A stretch of 64,000 nt of DNA from Liquidambar formosana (taxonomy: Eukaryota; Streptophyta; Magnoliopsida; Saxifragales; Altingiaceae): positions 18,909,133 to 18,973,132 of the forward strand of contig CM077833.1 of NCBI GenBank assembly GCA_039720395.1, in the 5' to 3' direction. This document shows, piece by piece, positions 35,100-45,943 of this stretch. The position numbers were made by a program, and so were the translations under genes. The notes under the pieces were generated by a model. The model did no database searches. It was not told the origin of the DNA and saw only the letters and a program-made list of their open reading frames with translations. The first letter of the stretch is position 1. Every line of letters begins with the position of its first letter.

Positions 35100-36640
35100 C
35101 GATTTCCAAGAATCCTTTATCTGAAACTGAAACCCTTTACTTAAAAAAAAAATAAATAATAATAATAGTGAAACCCTCAATTAGAAACCCTGTATGTGAA
35201 ACCCAAAGAATAGACTTACCGGTTTGAAGAAGATGAGTACGAAACGAAATTTCAGGGAGAGAAGGGTGTTACCTGTCGATAGAGTCTGCGGCGGCGGCTA
35301 GGGCGAGAGATCACGGCGGTCGGAGGATAGGCGTCTTCGGTGGTGCTCGTCGGCGTCGGGGATAGTGTTCGCCGGCGTCGATGGTGAGATCTACTGAGAC
35401 GGGAGGGTGAAAGAGAGTTTCACGCACGTGGCTATGCGTTTTTAACCCTGACATTTTAATCATAATGAAAGCGCTTTTTTAAACACCGGTTTCAACCATT
35501 TTTTCTTTTCATTCTTTAAAGCGTATTGCCCCGTATTTTGCACCATATTTATCCCATGAAAGCATGGTTGCAAAACGTATGACCATGCTTTCATGGGGTT
35601 TGGAAAATAAGTTGAAAATCACCTTAATTTCGGAAAAAAGTCCAAAAAATACAAGGGAAGAAAACCCCCAATCAAGATAAATGTCAAAGCTGTCATTTTT
35701 GTTCATGCAAGACTATTACCCCTCTCTTCAAGTAAATAAAAGTCCAAAAAATACAAGGGTTGGTTAGAGAAAACCACAAGCATAGATGAATGTCAATATC
35801 ATCATATCTATTCATGCAAGACTATTACCCCTATCTTCATGTAAATGTTACTAGCTCTAATTACAAAATATTAAAGAGCCTAACTGTTTTTTCTTGACTT
35901 ATGTGATAGCTAAGGTGACATGCTTCATAAGCCCACCTTTGAAGCAATCACTTTTGCTTGAATATAAAATTTCAAAAATCTACTTTCTCAAAATATTCAC
36001 GGTTATTTTCTTTGATGAGTCTTTTAATTAGTTGACGCAACATGAGTAGATTTCTTTTTTTTTTTTTTTTTTTTTGGTGCCAAGCAACATAGTGTCCAAA
36101 TTGTCAGAACCCAACTAATCTTCACTCCCCACGGGAGCCACTGTTCCATGAAGTCACTTAACATCCAGGCTAATAGCCCTAGTGGCTAGCCAAGAAAGAT
36201 TGGTTCATTTCGAATTTAAGATACCTAAGTTTACAACTCATCCTTTTACCATCAGGCCAACTCTAATTAGTTGACACAACATAAGTTGGGCAAACAAAGT
36301 TTTGGAAATAACAAAGTCTTAGTAAAAGTATCTGTCTTGTTTCCATACAGCGCAACACCTGCCCCTATTTAGACTACCAAAATGACAAAATGCTATTCCT
36401 AAAGGTGGTGGCATGAAAATGCCTAGCCATTCATTAAGAAACCATGTGCGATCCATACCACTACATAGAGTCCAAATATAAAAAAACAGACCTACATGCA
36501 TAAAATGTAGCCCAAATGAACCCAGTGCTTACCCAGTACTCGTGAACTAAATTGAAGAGACCTCTTATTTAGTATATTATTATCAAGGGATTGATGAAAT
36601 GGTGAAAAACGTAAAAGAGATCTCACTAAGTGTCTGTGGT
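35100..36640. repeat. Segmental duplication, copy 2 (partner 25000-26450)
   Basis: Collinear with copy 1 but interrupted by the SINE at 36048-36263. It contains a perfect 16-bp inverted repeat CCCATGAAAGCATGGT (35553-35568) / ACCATGCTTTCATGGG (35582-35597) with a 13-nt loop. The GC-rich block (35280-35400) ends on the minus strand in CAG|GTAACA, like a 5' exon with a donor. Confidence 0.7.
36048..36263 (-). mobile_element. tRNA-derived SINE with ~23-bp TSD
   Basis: Flanked by TAATTAGTTGACGCAACATG (36025-) and TAATTAGTTGACACAACATA (36264-), each continuing with AGT, two mismatches in 23 bp. Minus orientation: a T run at left is the A tail, and the right end in reverse holds the A box TGGCCTGATGGTAAAAGG and a weak B box AAATTCGAAAT. 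The empty site is visible in the partner segment near 26000. Same family as 1-148. Confidence 0.88.
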
Positions 36641-36944
36641 GGGTCCCAAAACCGTAAACCATGGAGCAAAAAAGTCTCATGCTTAGCATAAAATTCGAAG
36701 CAATTGCATGCTTCACATAAAATTGGAAGCAACTTCCAAATATAGAACTTCGAAGTCTTCAAAAGTTAATCTTTCAATGAGACTTCACTGTAATCTTGCA
36801 GTACCTGCAAGACATACATTTAGTTGCTTTATATCTTGAGAGTTACTTTACACGTGGCAACCTGTGTTTGGAGATTGCAAAAGGCACCTTTGACAATAGC
36901 CATATAATGGACTTAAGCTTTGCCTTCAAATCATAGATTATTTA
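36641..36944. other. Intergenic before the MULE-type MITE
   Basis: No gene and no clear repeat structure seen, apart from the 9-bp target site at 36936-36944. Confidence 0.5.
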
Positions 36945-37297
36945 GGGTAAATGGTAGAAAATTCCCTTAAGTATAGGGATTAGCAGATAACTCCTCTTAT
37001 TTTTTAATTTTGTCAATGTGCCCTTTAATTCAACTGGAAGACAAAATCAATCATCAATGCCCATCCAATTGGTCATGACGCCGGTGAGGATTCCGACGAT
37101 TTTGAGCAACACGGGTCAATTAACGATATCACATGCGTAGCCACATGATTAATTTTTGTCAAATTTTATCAACGGCGGATAACGGTGGGGCACATTGACA
37201 AAAATTAAAACTTAAGAAAAGCACATTGAGAAAATTAAAATATAAGGGGGTTATCTACTGACCCCCCATACTTCAGGGGGTTATATGCAATTTACCT
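36945..37297. mobile_element. MULE-type MITE, 353 bp, 9-bp TSD
   Basis: Terminal inverted repeats of about 33 bp: left GGGTAAATGGTAGAAAATTC, and right in reverse AGGTAAATTGCATATAACCC, both continuing to AAGTATRGGG. Flanked by GATTATTTA (36936-36944) and GATAATTTA (37298-37306). A 9-bp duplication fits Mutator-like elements. It ends about 155 bp before the RGL-3 start codon. Confidence 0.82.
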
Positions 37298-37452
37298 GAT
37301 AATTTAAGGTGTAATTTTTTTTTTATATCACAATCTTTATGATTTGTGCACATAGCGGATCTTGCACGCCTAGATGAAATCTCATTCACCAAAGAGTGGT
37401 GACGAATAAGTAAAGAGATCACAAAAAGCGAAAGTGAAATAAAAGAAATTAA

Positions 37453-38327
37453 TGCTTTATTTCCCGTCCAAGACAACCATGCCAAACAGGTATTAATAAC
37501 GTACCCTTCAAACTCTCTCTTCCTTCTCCTTCCAAAACTTCAGAGAGAGGTAACACATACACCTACAAGATTTCCATTCTCAAAACTCAATATGGGTCTT
37601 GAGAATTTATAGCTAATTATTATATTTTCCCAGAAACTCACTGTTGCCAAGGAAATTCCAGGGGGATACAAAGGCCTCGGACCAAATGCCGCCTCTAGGA
37701 GTGGAATTGCACATTCAAAACAGCCATGTAAATCAATTGCTTAAATTGCTTCTTCCTTTTTTTCTGTTTTTTTTTTTTCTTTTTAAACCTTTTGTTTTTC
37801 CTTTTTCCTTTTCGGGTGCTCTTCAATTTCTAACAAAATTTAGGTACAAGACTGCTAGACTTTCATGCTTCTTGCCGTAAATTATTAACTTCATGCTTTA
37901 TATATAGTATATACTATGAGTTTTCTTAATGTGTGCCCTTAGGGCACATGTTACGCTACAATAAATGATCCAATCATTATATTAGAAATGATGAAAATGT
38001 ATTGTAAGTGATAAAAGTTGTTTGGAAAATGCAGCTGAATATAGACACACGTTAAGAAAACCCATATATTATTATTGGGAACATATTCTTTTTATTTAAT
38101 GAACAATAGTTCAATTAAATCTGCACTGTTCATGACACGTAAGTTCTAACAAAATATATGGAACCCACATGATATAAACGGCCCAGATTTCAATGGAGAA
38201 TATTTTTCTCACTATTATTGTAACTCCTTGGACTAAAACCAACTCTAGTAAACCTTTGGTATCTATCTCTAATACTTTTCTTGCTAGAACTATCTATCCA
38301 TCTATCTTTGTTAAAAGGAAACATGAT

Positions 38328-38374
<47 letters not shown>

Positions 38375-41300
38375 GAGACTTTATGTGTGTGCAGGTGGTG
38401 ATGGATAATGGTATATGCCAAGTCACTTTATCAAATCCAGAAGGAATTGTTACAGGGATACGATATAATGGCATCGACAATTTGCTTGAAGTTCAAAATG
38501 AAGAGGCTAATAGAGGGTACATTGACAGCATCTTTCTTCTCTCTTTTTCAATTTACATGGGACGACGAAATGCACTCTAAATGAAATCATAATTAACCAC
38601 AAATTAACTCCATTTTCTAATGAAATATGCAGGTATTGGGACCTTGTTTGGAGTACACCAGGAACTACAGGAACAACGGGAATATTTGATAGGTATGTCC
38701 TTCCTCCTTAGTCTTTATATATATACGAGTAGTAGCCTACACGATGTGTGAAATATATACAATAAATTGAGTAGTACAAAAAATTAAAAACACTGTTATA
38801 ATTATTGGAGTAAATCAATTTGTTAATCAAATGTGCATGAGTCAATATATCATCAATTCATTTTATAATTGTCGAGAATAAAATTTAAATCTTCATATTG
38901 TTAGTACGTGCGTGCCTTGTTGTACAACATTCACTTCTTTTCAACCACTCGATCTAAGTTTCGAAATATTCGAGTTTTTGGATACATACTCTGAAAATAT
39001 ATTGTCACTTTTGTTGTTAATTACCATTGGCTTTTGGGTTTTCTTTCGTAATATTTTCCCCTTAAATTCCCAATTCATTTTTGTACCAAATTTGTACGTA
39101 GTACAGTTACAATTATGTTAATTCTTCATATTATAATTTTCAACAATATAAATTTTTCACTATCACTATAGAGAACTGATCAAGTACGAGACGTCTTGGA
39201 CATTTGAGACAGATCACATGACTTAAAGTCATGCGATTCCTTTCAAGATATCCGGGATGATCCGCACCTGATTGTTTTTAATTTAAACTATTTCATTTTA
39301 TACTAAGGCTAATATCTAAATTAACCTATGAGGATGCAGGATTATGGGAACAGGTTTTAGGGTTGTCGTGCAAAATGAGAATCAAATAGAGCTCTCATTC
39401 ACTAGAATGTGGGATTCATCCCTCGAGGGCAAGTTTGTTCCACTAAATATAGACAGGAGGTCCATTCTCAAATCTTATATATATTTATTTCAATAAAAAT
39501 GTTAATTAATATTTATAACTTTAAACCTCATAGGGATAATAATATATATTGATGATAATTTTATAGGTTTATAATGCTTCGTGGCTCATCCGGCTTCTAC
39601 TCCTACGCTATCTACGAACACTTGGAGGAATGGCCTGGTTTTAACCTCCCTGAGACCAGGATTGCATTCAAACTCAGAAAAGACAAGTACATAAATTTCC
39701 TCCATCTTGCTTAATTAATTATCATTTATAATAAGATTTTTCATGTTTATATATGGTTATTTATTTTTATTTTTTTATATGTAAAAAAAAAAAAAAAAAA
39801 CATTGTTGAAATCACAAATTCAACAATTGAGGTAGTACGATTTAAAAATAATAATAATAAAAATACTAACCATCAATGGGATATTTTGGATGGATAGGTT
39901 TCATTACATGGCCATGGCAGATAACAGGCAAAGATACATGCCCTTGCCAGATGATCGGTTGCCAGAAAGAGGTCAAGCCTTGGCCTACCCAGAAGCAGTC
40001 TTGCTTATCAACCCTGTGGAACCGGAATTCAAAGGAGAGGTACTTCTTTCGCCCTAACTTCCTTCATCTTTACAGCACTCAAAAAAGACACCCTTGACAT
40101 GGGCGTGAGTCTTCCTGCAAGATACTTAAAAAGAAATTTTGAAAAATAAATGAATATGATACCTGAACACATTCTGTTATCCAAATCCATGCAAATATGC
40201 AATAGAGTCCTTCAAAATTATGGTGCCACCTTCAGATAAATTATGTTTTTAATTGGTTTCCTGATGTGCATGTGCAGGTGGATGACAAGTACCAATACTC
40301 ATGTGAGAACAAAGATCTTCTGGTTCATGGGTGGATATGTATGGACCCGCCTGTAGGGTTCTGGCAAATCACACCCAGCAGTGAGTTCCGATCCGGTGGA
40401 CCCGTCAAACAGAACCTAACATCTCATGTGGGGCCCACCACCCTTGCTGTAAGTGGGCCTTGAAATTAATTGGTGATCTTGAACATTTTTAGTCATGTCC
40501 AACATTCTATAGTCGAGATGCCATTTGAAATTAATTAATTCAAATAAATACTTCGTATACTTCGGGTATAAGTTTGATTTTTTTTTTTTTTTTTAAATGG
40601 ACAAGAACTTCATTGAACAACAGAAAATACCATGCACTCAAGAATATTTAGTTAATTGTGTGAGCCAAAATATTTGTAGGTCATAGAACATGATGGCCAC
40701 TAGCTAATTACTTTAAACAATGGTATCATCAGATGTTCCTCAGTGCTCATTATTCAGGAGAGGATCTAGTACCCAAATTTGTAGCCGGCGAGCCGTGGAA
40801 GAAAGTTTTCGGACCGGTCTTTATCTATTTCAATTCTGTGTTTAATGAAGACGACCCGCTTTCGCTTTGGGAGGACGCCAAAGAACAGGTTTTTTTAACC
40901 TCGAAAAAGTGTGTTCAGTTTGAATCTAGGAAAGTTGAAGGGAAAGGAAAAGAAAATAATTGGAATTGCTTATAAATTGTTTCCTTTCAAAAGCAATATT
41001 GATCATTTTATTTTCCTTTTCCTCCAATTTTAATTTCCAAAATCCAAACACAACATTAGTAAAATTAGAGAAATTGTATTACGAGAGGGCATCTTGCACT
41101 AACACAAATTGATATTCAGATGTTGGTGGAAGTCCAAAGTTGGCCCTACACTTTCCCAGAATCAGAGGATTTCCCCCAGTCAGATCAAAGGGGTAATACT
41201 AGTGGTCGATTACTAGTCCAAGACGGGTAACGTACCTAAATTGATTGCTATGAATCAAAAATGTTAAGCAAATTTGGACATTTTCCTTTCCTTTCCTTTC

Positions 41301-44082
41301 CCTCGTTGTTTTTGACATCTAATATAGTCTAATATGATCTACACGAATCAAAATCTTATAGTATTGAATTGAAATAATTGTTCGATTTCAATTTCTTATA
41401 CCAATTTATTGGTAGATTTAATCAATGATTTTGCTATAACATGTTGTGTAGGTATATTAGTGATGACTATATATCGGCAAACGGTGCTTATGTGGGGTTG
41501 GCACCACCAGGAGACGTTGGATCATGGCAAAGAGAATGCAAGGTGATTTAGGTTACTTTCTCAATTGCAATACCATGTCAAGGCTACATAGCAAGGTTAC
41601 CTTTAAGTTTTATAGGTAACCCACTCACCCTTTATCCTTGTTGGTGATCCAAAATTAAATTGGCCAACAACTTAATGACTTATCAACAGTTGTTAGAGTC
41701 ACTAGCATTTTTAAGGCCCGATTCATCATCACAATAACGAAAACACGCAGTAATTGCAGGTCATATGTACCTGGTCTAAGAGGTTGACATTATATCTATC
41801 GACTGAATCTACCTTATTCATTCATCGACTGATGTGACGTCTATCCTTTCAATGCAAAAGGGGGCTTAATTACCATTTCCTTTTGTTTATTACAATCTTG
41901 TATGCGTTATTGACACTTCAATCCATAAAAATGGCGAGTCAATGAAACTAGTAACTTTAGCATTTTCCCTACTAAAACCTGAGGCACACGGCAAGTCACC
42001 GTCCATTCAAATCAACACTCAGAGAAAAATTATTACTACCTTGGTGACACTAGGATTTGCCTAGTTTTAGTATATTTATATTCGGACCTAACTATGTTAT
42101 CTACGTTACTACGTAGGTATTAATCAGTAAAATCTTGTGTTAATTTTCTATTAGGACTACCAATTCTGGACCAGGGCAGATGAGGAAGGCTATTTCTCCA
42201 TTAATGACATACGTCCTGGTGACTATAATCTTTATGCATGGGTTCCTGGTTTTATTGGAGATTACCGATATGATGTTGTCATTACCATAACCTCAGGTGT
42301 TTTTTTTCCCCCTACCATTCTTGAACAAATTTAAACATTTTCCTTTCACTTTCCCTCCACTCTATCAAGCATCCAAACAGAGCCTTAAATTTTTTTCACT
42401 GTAAAATTTATAATTTGATTAACATGTAAAACAGGCTGTGATATTGATGTGGGTGATCTTGTATATAAGCCTCCAAGAGATGGGCCTACATTGTGGGAAA
42501 TAGGCATCCCTGATCGTTCCGCTGCAGAATTCTACGTTCCCGATCCTAATCCACTGTATATCAACAAACTTTTTGTCAATCACCCTGACAGGTTAGTCTC
42601 CTTATTGCGTCTCAATTTTAATAATCCACTTGTAGCAATCTTTGGAACAACCCTATAAAATAATCTGGGTCCCCATAGTTTAAATGATCCAGATTTCATT
42701 AGTCAGTCCATTTATTGGAGATGAGTCTTTTCCATGCTTAAAATAACCTTCTATTAAATTGGTCACATTTATTTATTTATTTATTTATTTTAATAAAAGT
42801 CTTGGTTAATGAAAATATTTAATACGTTCTTTCTCTGGCAGGTTTAGGCAGTATGGGCTGTGGGACAGATACACAGATCTATATCCTAATGGAGATTTAG
42901 TTTACACAGTTGGGGTCAATGACTACACCAAAGATTGGTTCTTTGCCCAAGTTCCCAGGTGTGATTCTTTCCAGTGTTTGGTTTTTTTTTTCTTTTTTTT
43001 AAGCCAATGAATGAGTGTCCAATAAAGAGATTCAACATGATGTTTAACAAACTTCATTGCATTGCAGGAAGAAAGACAATAACACATATCAAGGAACCAC
43101 ATGGCAAATTAAGTTCAAGCTAGACAATGTGGATCCATCGGGAATTTACAAGCTGCGATTAGCACTCGCATCTGCAAATGTTGCCGAATTGCAGGTAGAG
43201 AACTTTATAATTCATTAAATTACTGCCAATAATATATATATATATATATATATTGTACGGGGAAAAATCTGGACAGTTAGCGAAGCGCTTCAAAGAAGAT
43301 GGGTCGAAGATCCGGAGAGCTGCGCGGCGACGGCCCGAGAGAGAGTTATAGAGGTTAGGACAACTCCCCGATGAACAATGGAACTTGGTTTCTCCAATGA
43401 ATAGTAGCGCTTGGTAGCCTAACGAACAAAAGAGCTAGGTGTCGCGATGAACAGTGGCCTGAAACAAAGAGGATCGTCAAGGGAGACCGGGGGTTTCCCA
43501 GTCTAAAACCCTCCGACGCTCAAATTAGTCTCAGTGTCGAGAAAGAGAGCAGAAAGAGGAGGAGGATCTCTAAGGTTTTTGTGTCGAGGGAACTTACCTT
43601 CTTTGGCGTGAATAGTGTTCCTTTTATAGGCAAAGACTAGGATCCAGGCAAGGACAATGTTCGGACCTAACCGCGGTCAATTTAGGGTTCTGAGCTAACC
43701 ATAGTTAGATACGGGTTTTAGACCGGATCGCGGATATTTCGGGGTCACAGGCCTGATCGTTGACAGTTGTATCCCCTGATCCAGTTACTGGGGCGTGCTC
43801 TGACCCCGGCAGGATTTCCTTTATCGGTTCTGGGAAATAGGACAAATTTGGTTCACGTGAAGGGCATATGCTTGTGCGGTCCGAAGCAGTTCATTTAGCC
43901 GAGAATAGGCCTTCCCGAAAGTGGCATGAAACGAGTTACAGCAAGGCCCGAGGGCATGCTCACCCGAGGGCACCGAACCGAGTTACTTAGTGGCCCGAGG
44001 GCATGTCCACCCGAGGGCACCGAATCGAGGGTTCCACCGAAAAGCTATTCGTGGCGTGATTTCATTCGTTGGTCAAGAATAT

Positions 44083-44136
<54 letters not shown>

Positions 44137-44298
44137 TAGGATGATGATCAGGTAAGCACATATTGATATAACTTATATCAGCACCCGTATTGAGAGTTGT
44201 ACCTTGTGCATTAGTGGAATATGCGGTACATTGGACCAATACAAGAATATAACTCCCAATGCATTATATCAACACGTGCTGATGGGAACATAACCGAT

Positions 44299-44365
<67 letters not shown>

Positions 44366-45379
44366 GAGGGTAAAATAGTCCATATCTTTTTTTTTCATGT
44401 AGTAAATCTCACCACCTCGCAATATACAGCCTAATGATTAGACAATTATGCTCCTTAGTGTGTGTGTTTTTTGTTTTTTGTTTTTTTTGAATGATATGGA
44501 ACCCCTAACCCCACCCGTGGACCATTCATGGGACTGGAGTAAACCCCGGATACTTGATCCTTGGTGCGTACGTGTGTGTGTGTGTTTTTCTTTTTCTTTT
44601 TTTCTTTTTTTGAAGAATTAAATAGAACTCTAAATTGTATCATGTTGACCATTTATGGGATTGGGATAAACCTCAAATACCTACAACCTCCCACAAGCAG
44701 TCACAAGTATCGGTTGAAGCTTGCCAATTGAATTACCCGTGATGTGTTATGTTCCTTAGTATTATTAACTTCTTATTAGTAAAACTCAATTGCTATGATG
44801 TTTGCTGGTTCATCATTACTAGATTATGATAAAAACTTTTGATAACCTGCCAATGACTTTTTAGCCTGATGATATCACTTCAACTCTTGTTATAAGAGAA
44901 AAAGGGAATGTCTTGGGTTTCAATATTTAAATAAATAAATAAATAATAAAAATCTAGGGAAAAAAAGTGGGATCTATTTTATGGGATAGGATACAGGTTC
45001 TAATAATGATAATGACAATAATAATAATAATAACAATCTGATAATATTCTTGTTCATTTCCCTCTAACTCATGCATATGCAAGTAAATTTAGGGTGTACT
45101 AATTGAATTTTTTGGTGGAAGGTTCGCATTAATGATCCAAAAACAAGTCGTCCTCTGTTTACAAGTGGATTGATAGGGAAGGACAACTCGATTGCTAGAC
45201 ATGGAATTCACGGGCTTTACTGGCTGTACAATGTGGACATAGCAGCAACTCAGCTTGTGGGTGGGGATAATACCATTTTTCTGACCCAACCAAGAAGCAC
45301 CAGCCCTTTCCAAGGGATCTTGTATGATTATATTCGTTTTGAAAGTCCTCCATCTTCTGACTCCAACAAGAAATTCTAA
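37453..45379 (+). CDS. RGL-3: rhamnogalacturonate lyase (PL4), 16 exons, 673 aa
   Basis: Pectin RG-I lyase by homology. Exons: 37453-37490, 37634-37727, 38395-38516, 38633-38692, 39340-39459, 39567-39686, 39898-40039, 40278-40448, 40733-40888, 41120-41226, 41452-41542, 42155-42296, 42435-42591, 42842-42958, 43068-43194, 45122-45379. No stop in the joined frame. It has catalytic (SHVGPTTLA, His282), fn3-like and CBM-like domains and a PPSSDSNKKF tail. The start is the least certain part: the old exon 1 is out of frame after 14 codons, but a GT donor at 37491 gives a 38-bp exon that joins exon 2 in phase (MLYFPSKTTMPN). A start at an internal Met in exon 2 (before PPLGVEL) is the alternative. 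No signal peptide either way. Intron 15 (1.9 kb) holds a solo LTR, a MITE and SINE-like DNA. Confidence 0.88.
38330..38371. repeat. (CT)n microsatellite in RGL-3 intron 2
   Basis: About 42 bp of CT, 24 bp before the exon 3 acceptor, so it acts as a very long pyrimidine tract. Length changes could affect splicing (inference). Confidence 0.9.
39176..39282. mobile_element. Diverged MITE in RGL-3 intron 4
   Basis: An imperfect inverted repeat centred on CATGACTTAAAGTCATG, with ends CTGATCAAGTACGAGAC and, in reverse, CAGGTGCGGATCATCC. It resembles the family at 1681-1819. Confidence 0.5.
43254..44122 (-). mobile_element. Solo LTR of a Ty3-Gypsy retrotransposon in RGL-3 intron 15
   Basis: GC-richer than its surroundings, with TG...CA ends. 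Read on the minus strand it has a TATA box (TATAAAAGG, about 43622-43630). Downstream lie the features of plant Gypsy leaders: AACACTATTCACG, repeated TTCATCG motifs and GAGCGTCGGAGGGTTTT. Upstream is a tandem duplication of a CCCGAGGGCATG...CCCGAGGGCACCGAA block (43945-44028). Flanks of TATAT on both sides fit a 5-bp TSD, but the site is an (AT)n tract. The (CA)n run at 44086-44122 seems to be an expansion of the LTR terminus. No internal domain is present. Confidence 0.75.
44138..44300. mobile_element. MITE, ATGATGATCAGGTAAG family
   Basis: The left end AGGATGATGATCAGGTAAGC, internal GATATAACTTATATCAGCAC and the reverse-oriented ATATCAACACGTGCTGAT match the copy at 45768. The right terminus is eroded into (AT)n(GA)n. 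It lies directly beside the solo LTR. Confidence 0.75.
44455..44745 (-). mobile_element. Probable SINE remnants, two adjacent
   Basis: Two T-rich tracts (44465-44490 and 44585-44610) each precede similar bodies (CCATTCATGGGACTGG and CCATTTATGGGATTGG). In reverse the right body starts with an A-box-like GGTAATTCAATTGGCAAG. The likely reading is two minus-oriented copies of one SINE family; flanking duplications are not clear. Confidence 0.5.
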
Positions 45380-45767
45380 ATTCATTATATATATATATAT
45401 ATAGTTCTTCAAATGTATCAAAGAATTGATTTTATTTTCATGAGTTGTCTGTTTTATTTTTATTTTTATTTTTTAAATGTAAAATTAGACAAAAACATAG
45501 TCGCTTCTTTCAGTTTACAAACCGTAATGGATAAAAAACAAAATGTCTTATTTACTCTGAACTTATGAAATTTTTATAGTAATTTACTATTGGTAGATTT
45601 CAATAATGCCTTCCTAGAAATGATTTTTTGAAAAAACCTTTGCCACAAATGACTTCTATTTAACAAAAAACCTTTACCACAAGCAGTTGAGATTTCTTAT
45701 GCGGTCAAAAGTCCAGTGTGTAATAAATGTACCAAAGTATCCCTTTAAATATAAACATATTCACATA

Positions 45768-45943
45768 AGGATGATGATCAGGTAAGCATGTGCTGATATA
45801 ACTTATATCAACACCCGCATATGGCAGTTGTACCTTATGCATTAGTGGGATAAAAGATATATTAGACCAATGCAAGGGGTACAACCCCCAATGCATGGTG
45901 CTGAAATAAGTTATATCAGTACGTGCTTACCTGATTATTATCC
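45768..45943. mobile_element. MITE, best copy of ATGATGATCAGGTAAG family
   Basis: The left end AGGATGATGATCAGGTAAGC continues to CTGATATAACTTATATC. The right end in reverse reads GGATAATAATCAGGTAAGCA, then CTGATATAACTTAT. TIRs are about 43 bp and the whole element about 176 bp, in the 3' flank of RGL-3. Other copies: 10035, 10733, 44138. Confidence 0.82.

Noticed and set aside
35553..35597. MicroRNA precursor
   Set aside because: The stem is only 16 bp with a 13-nt loop, too short for a plant miRNA hairpin; reported as a structural feature only.
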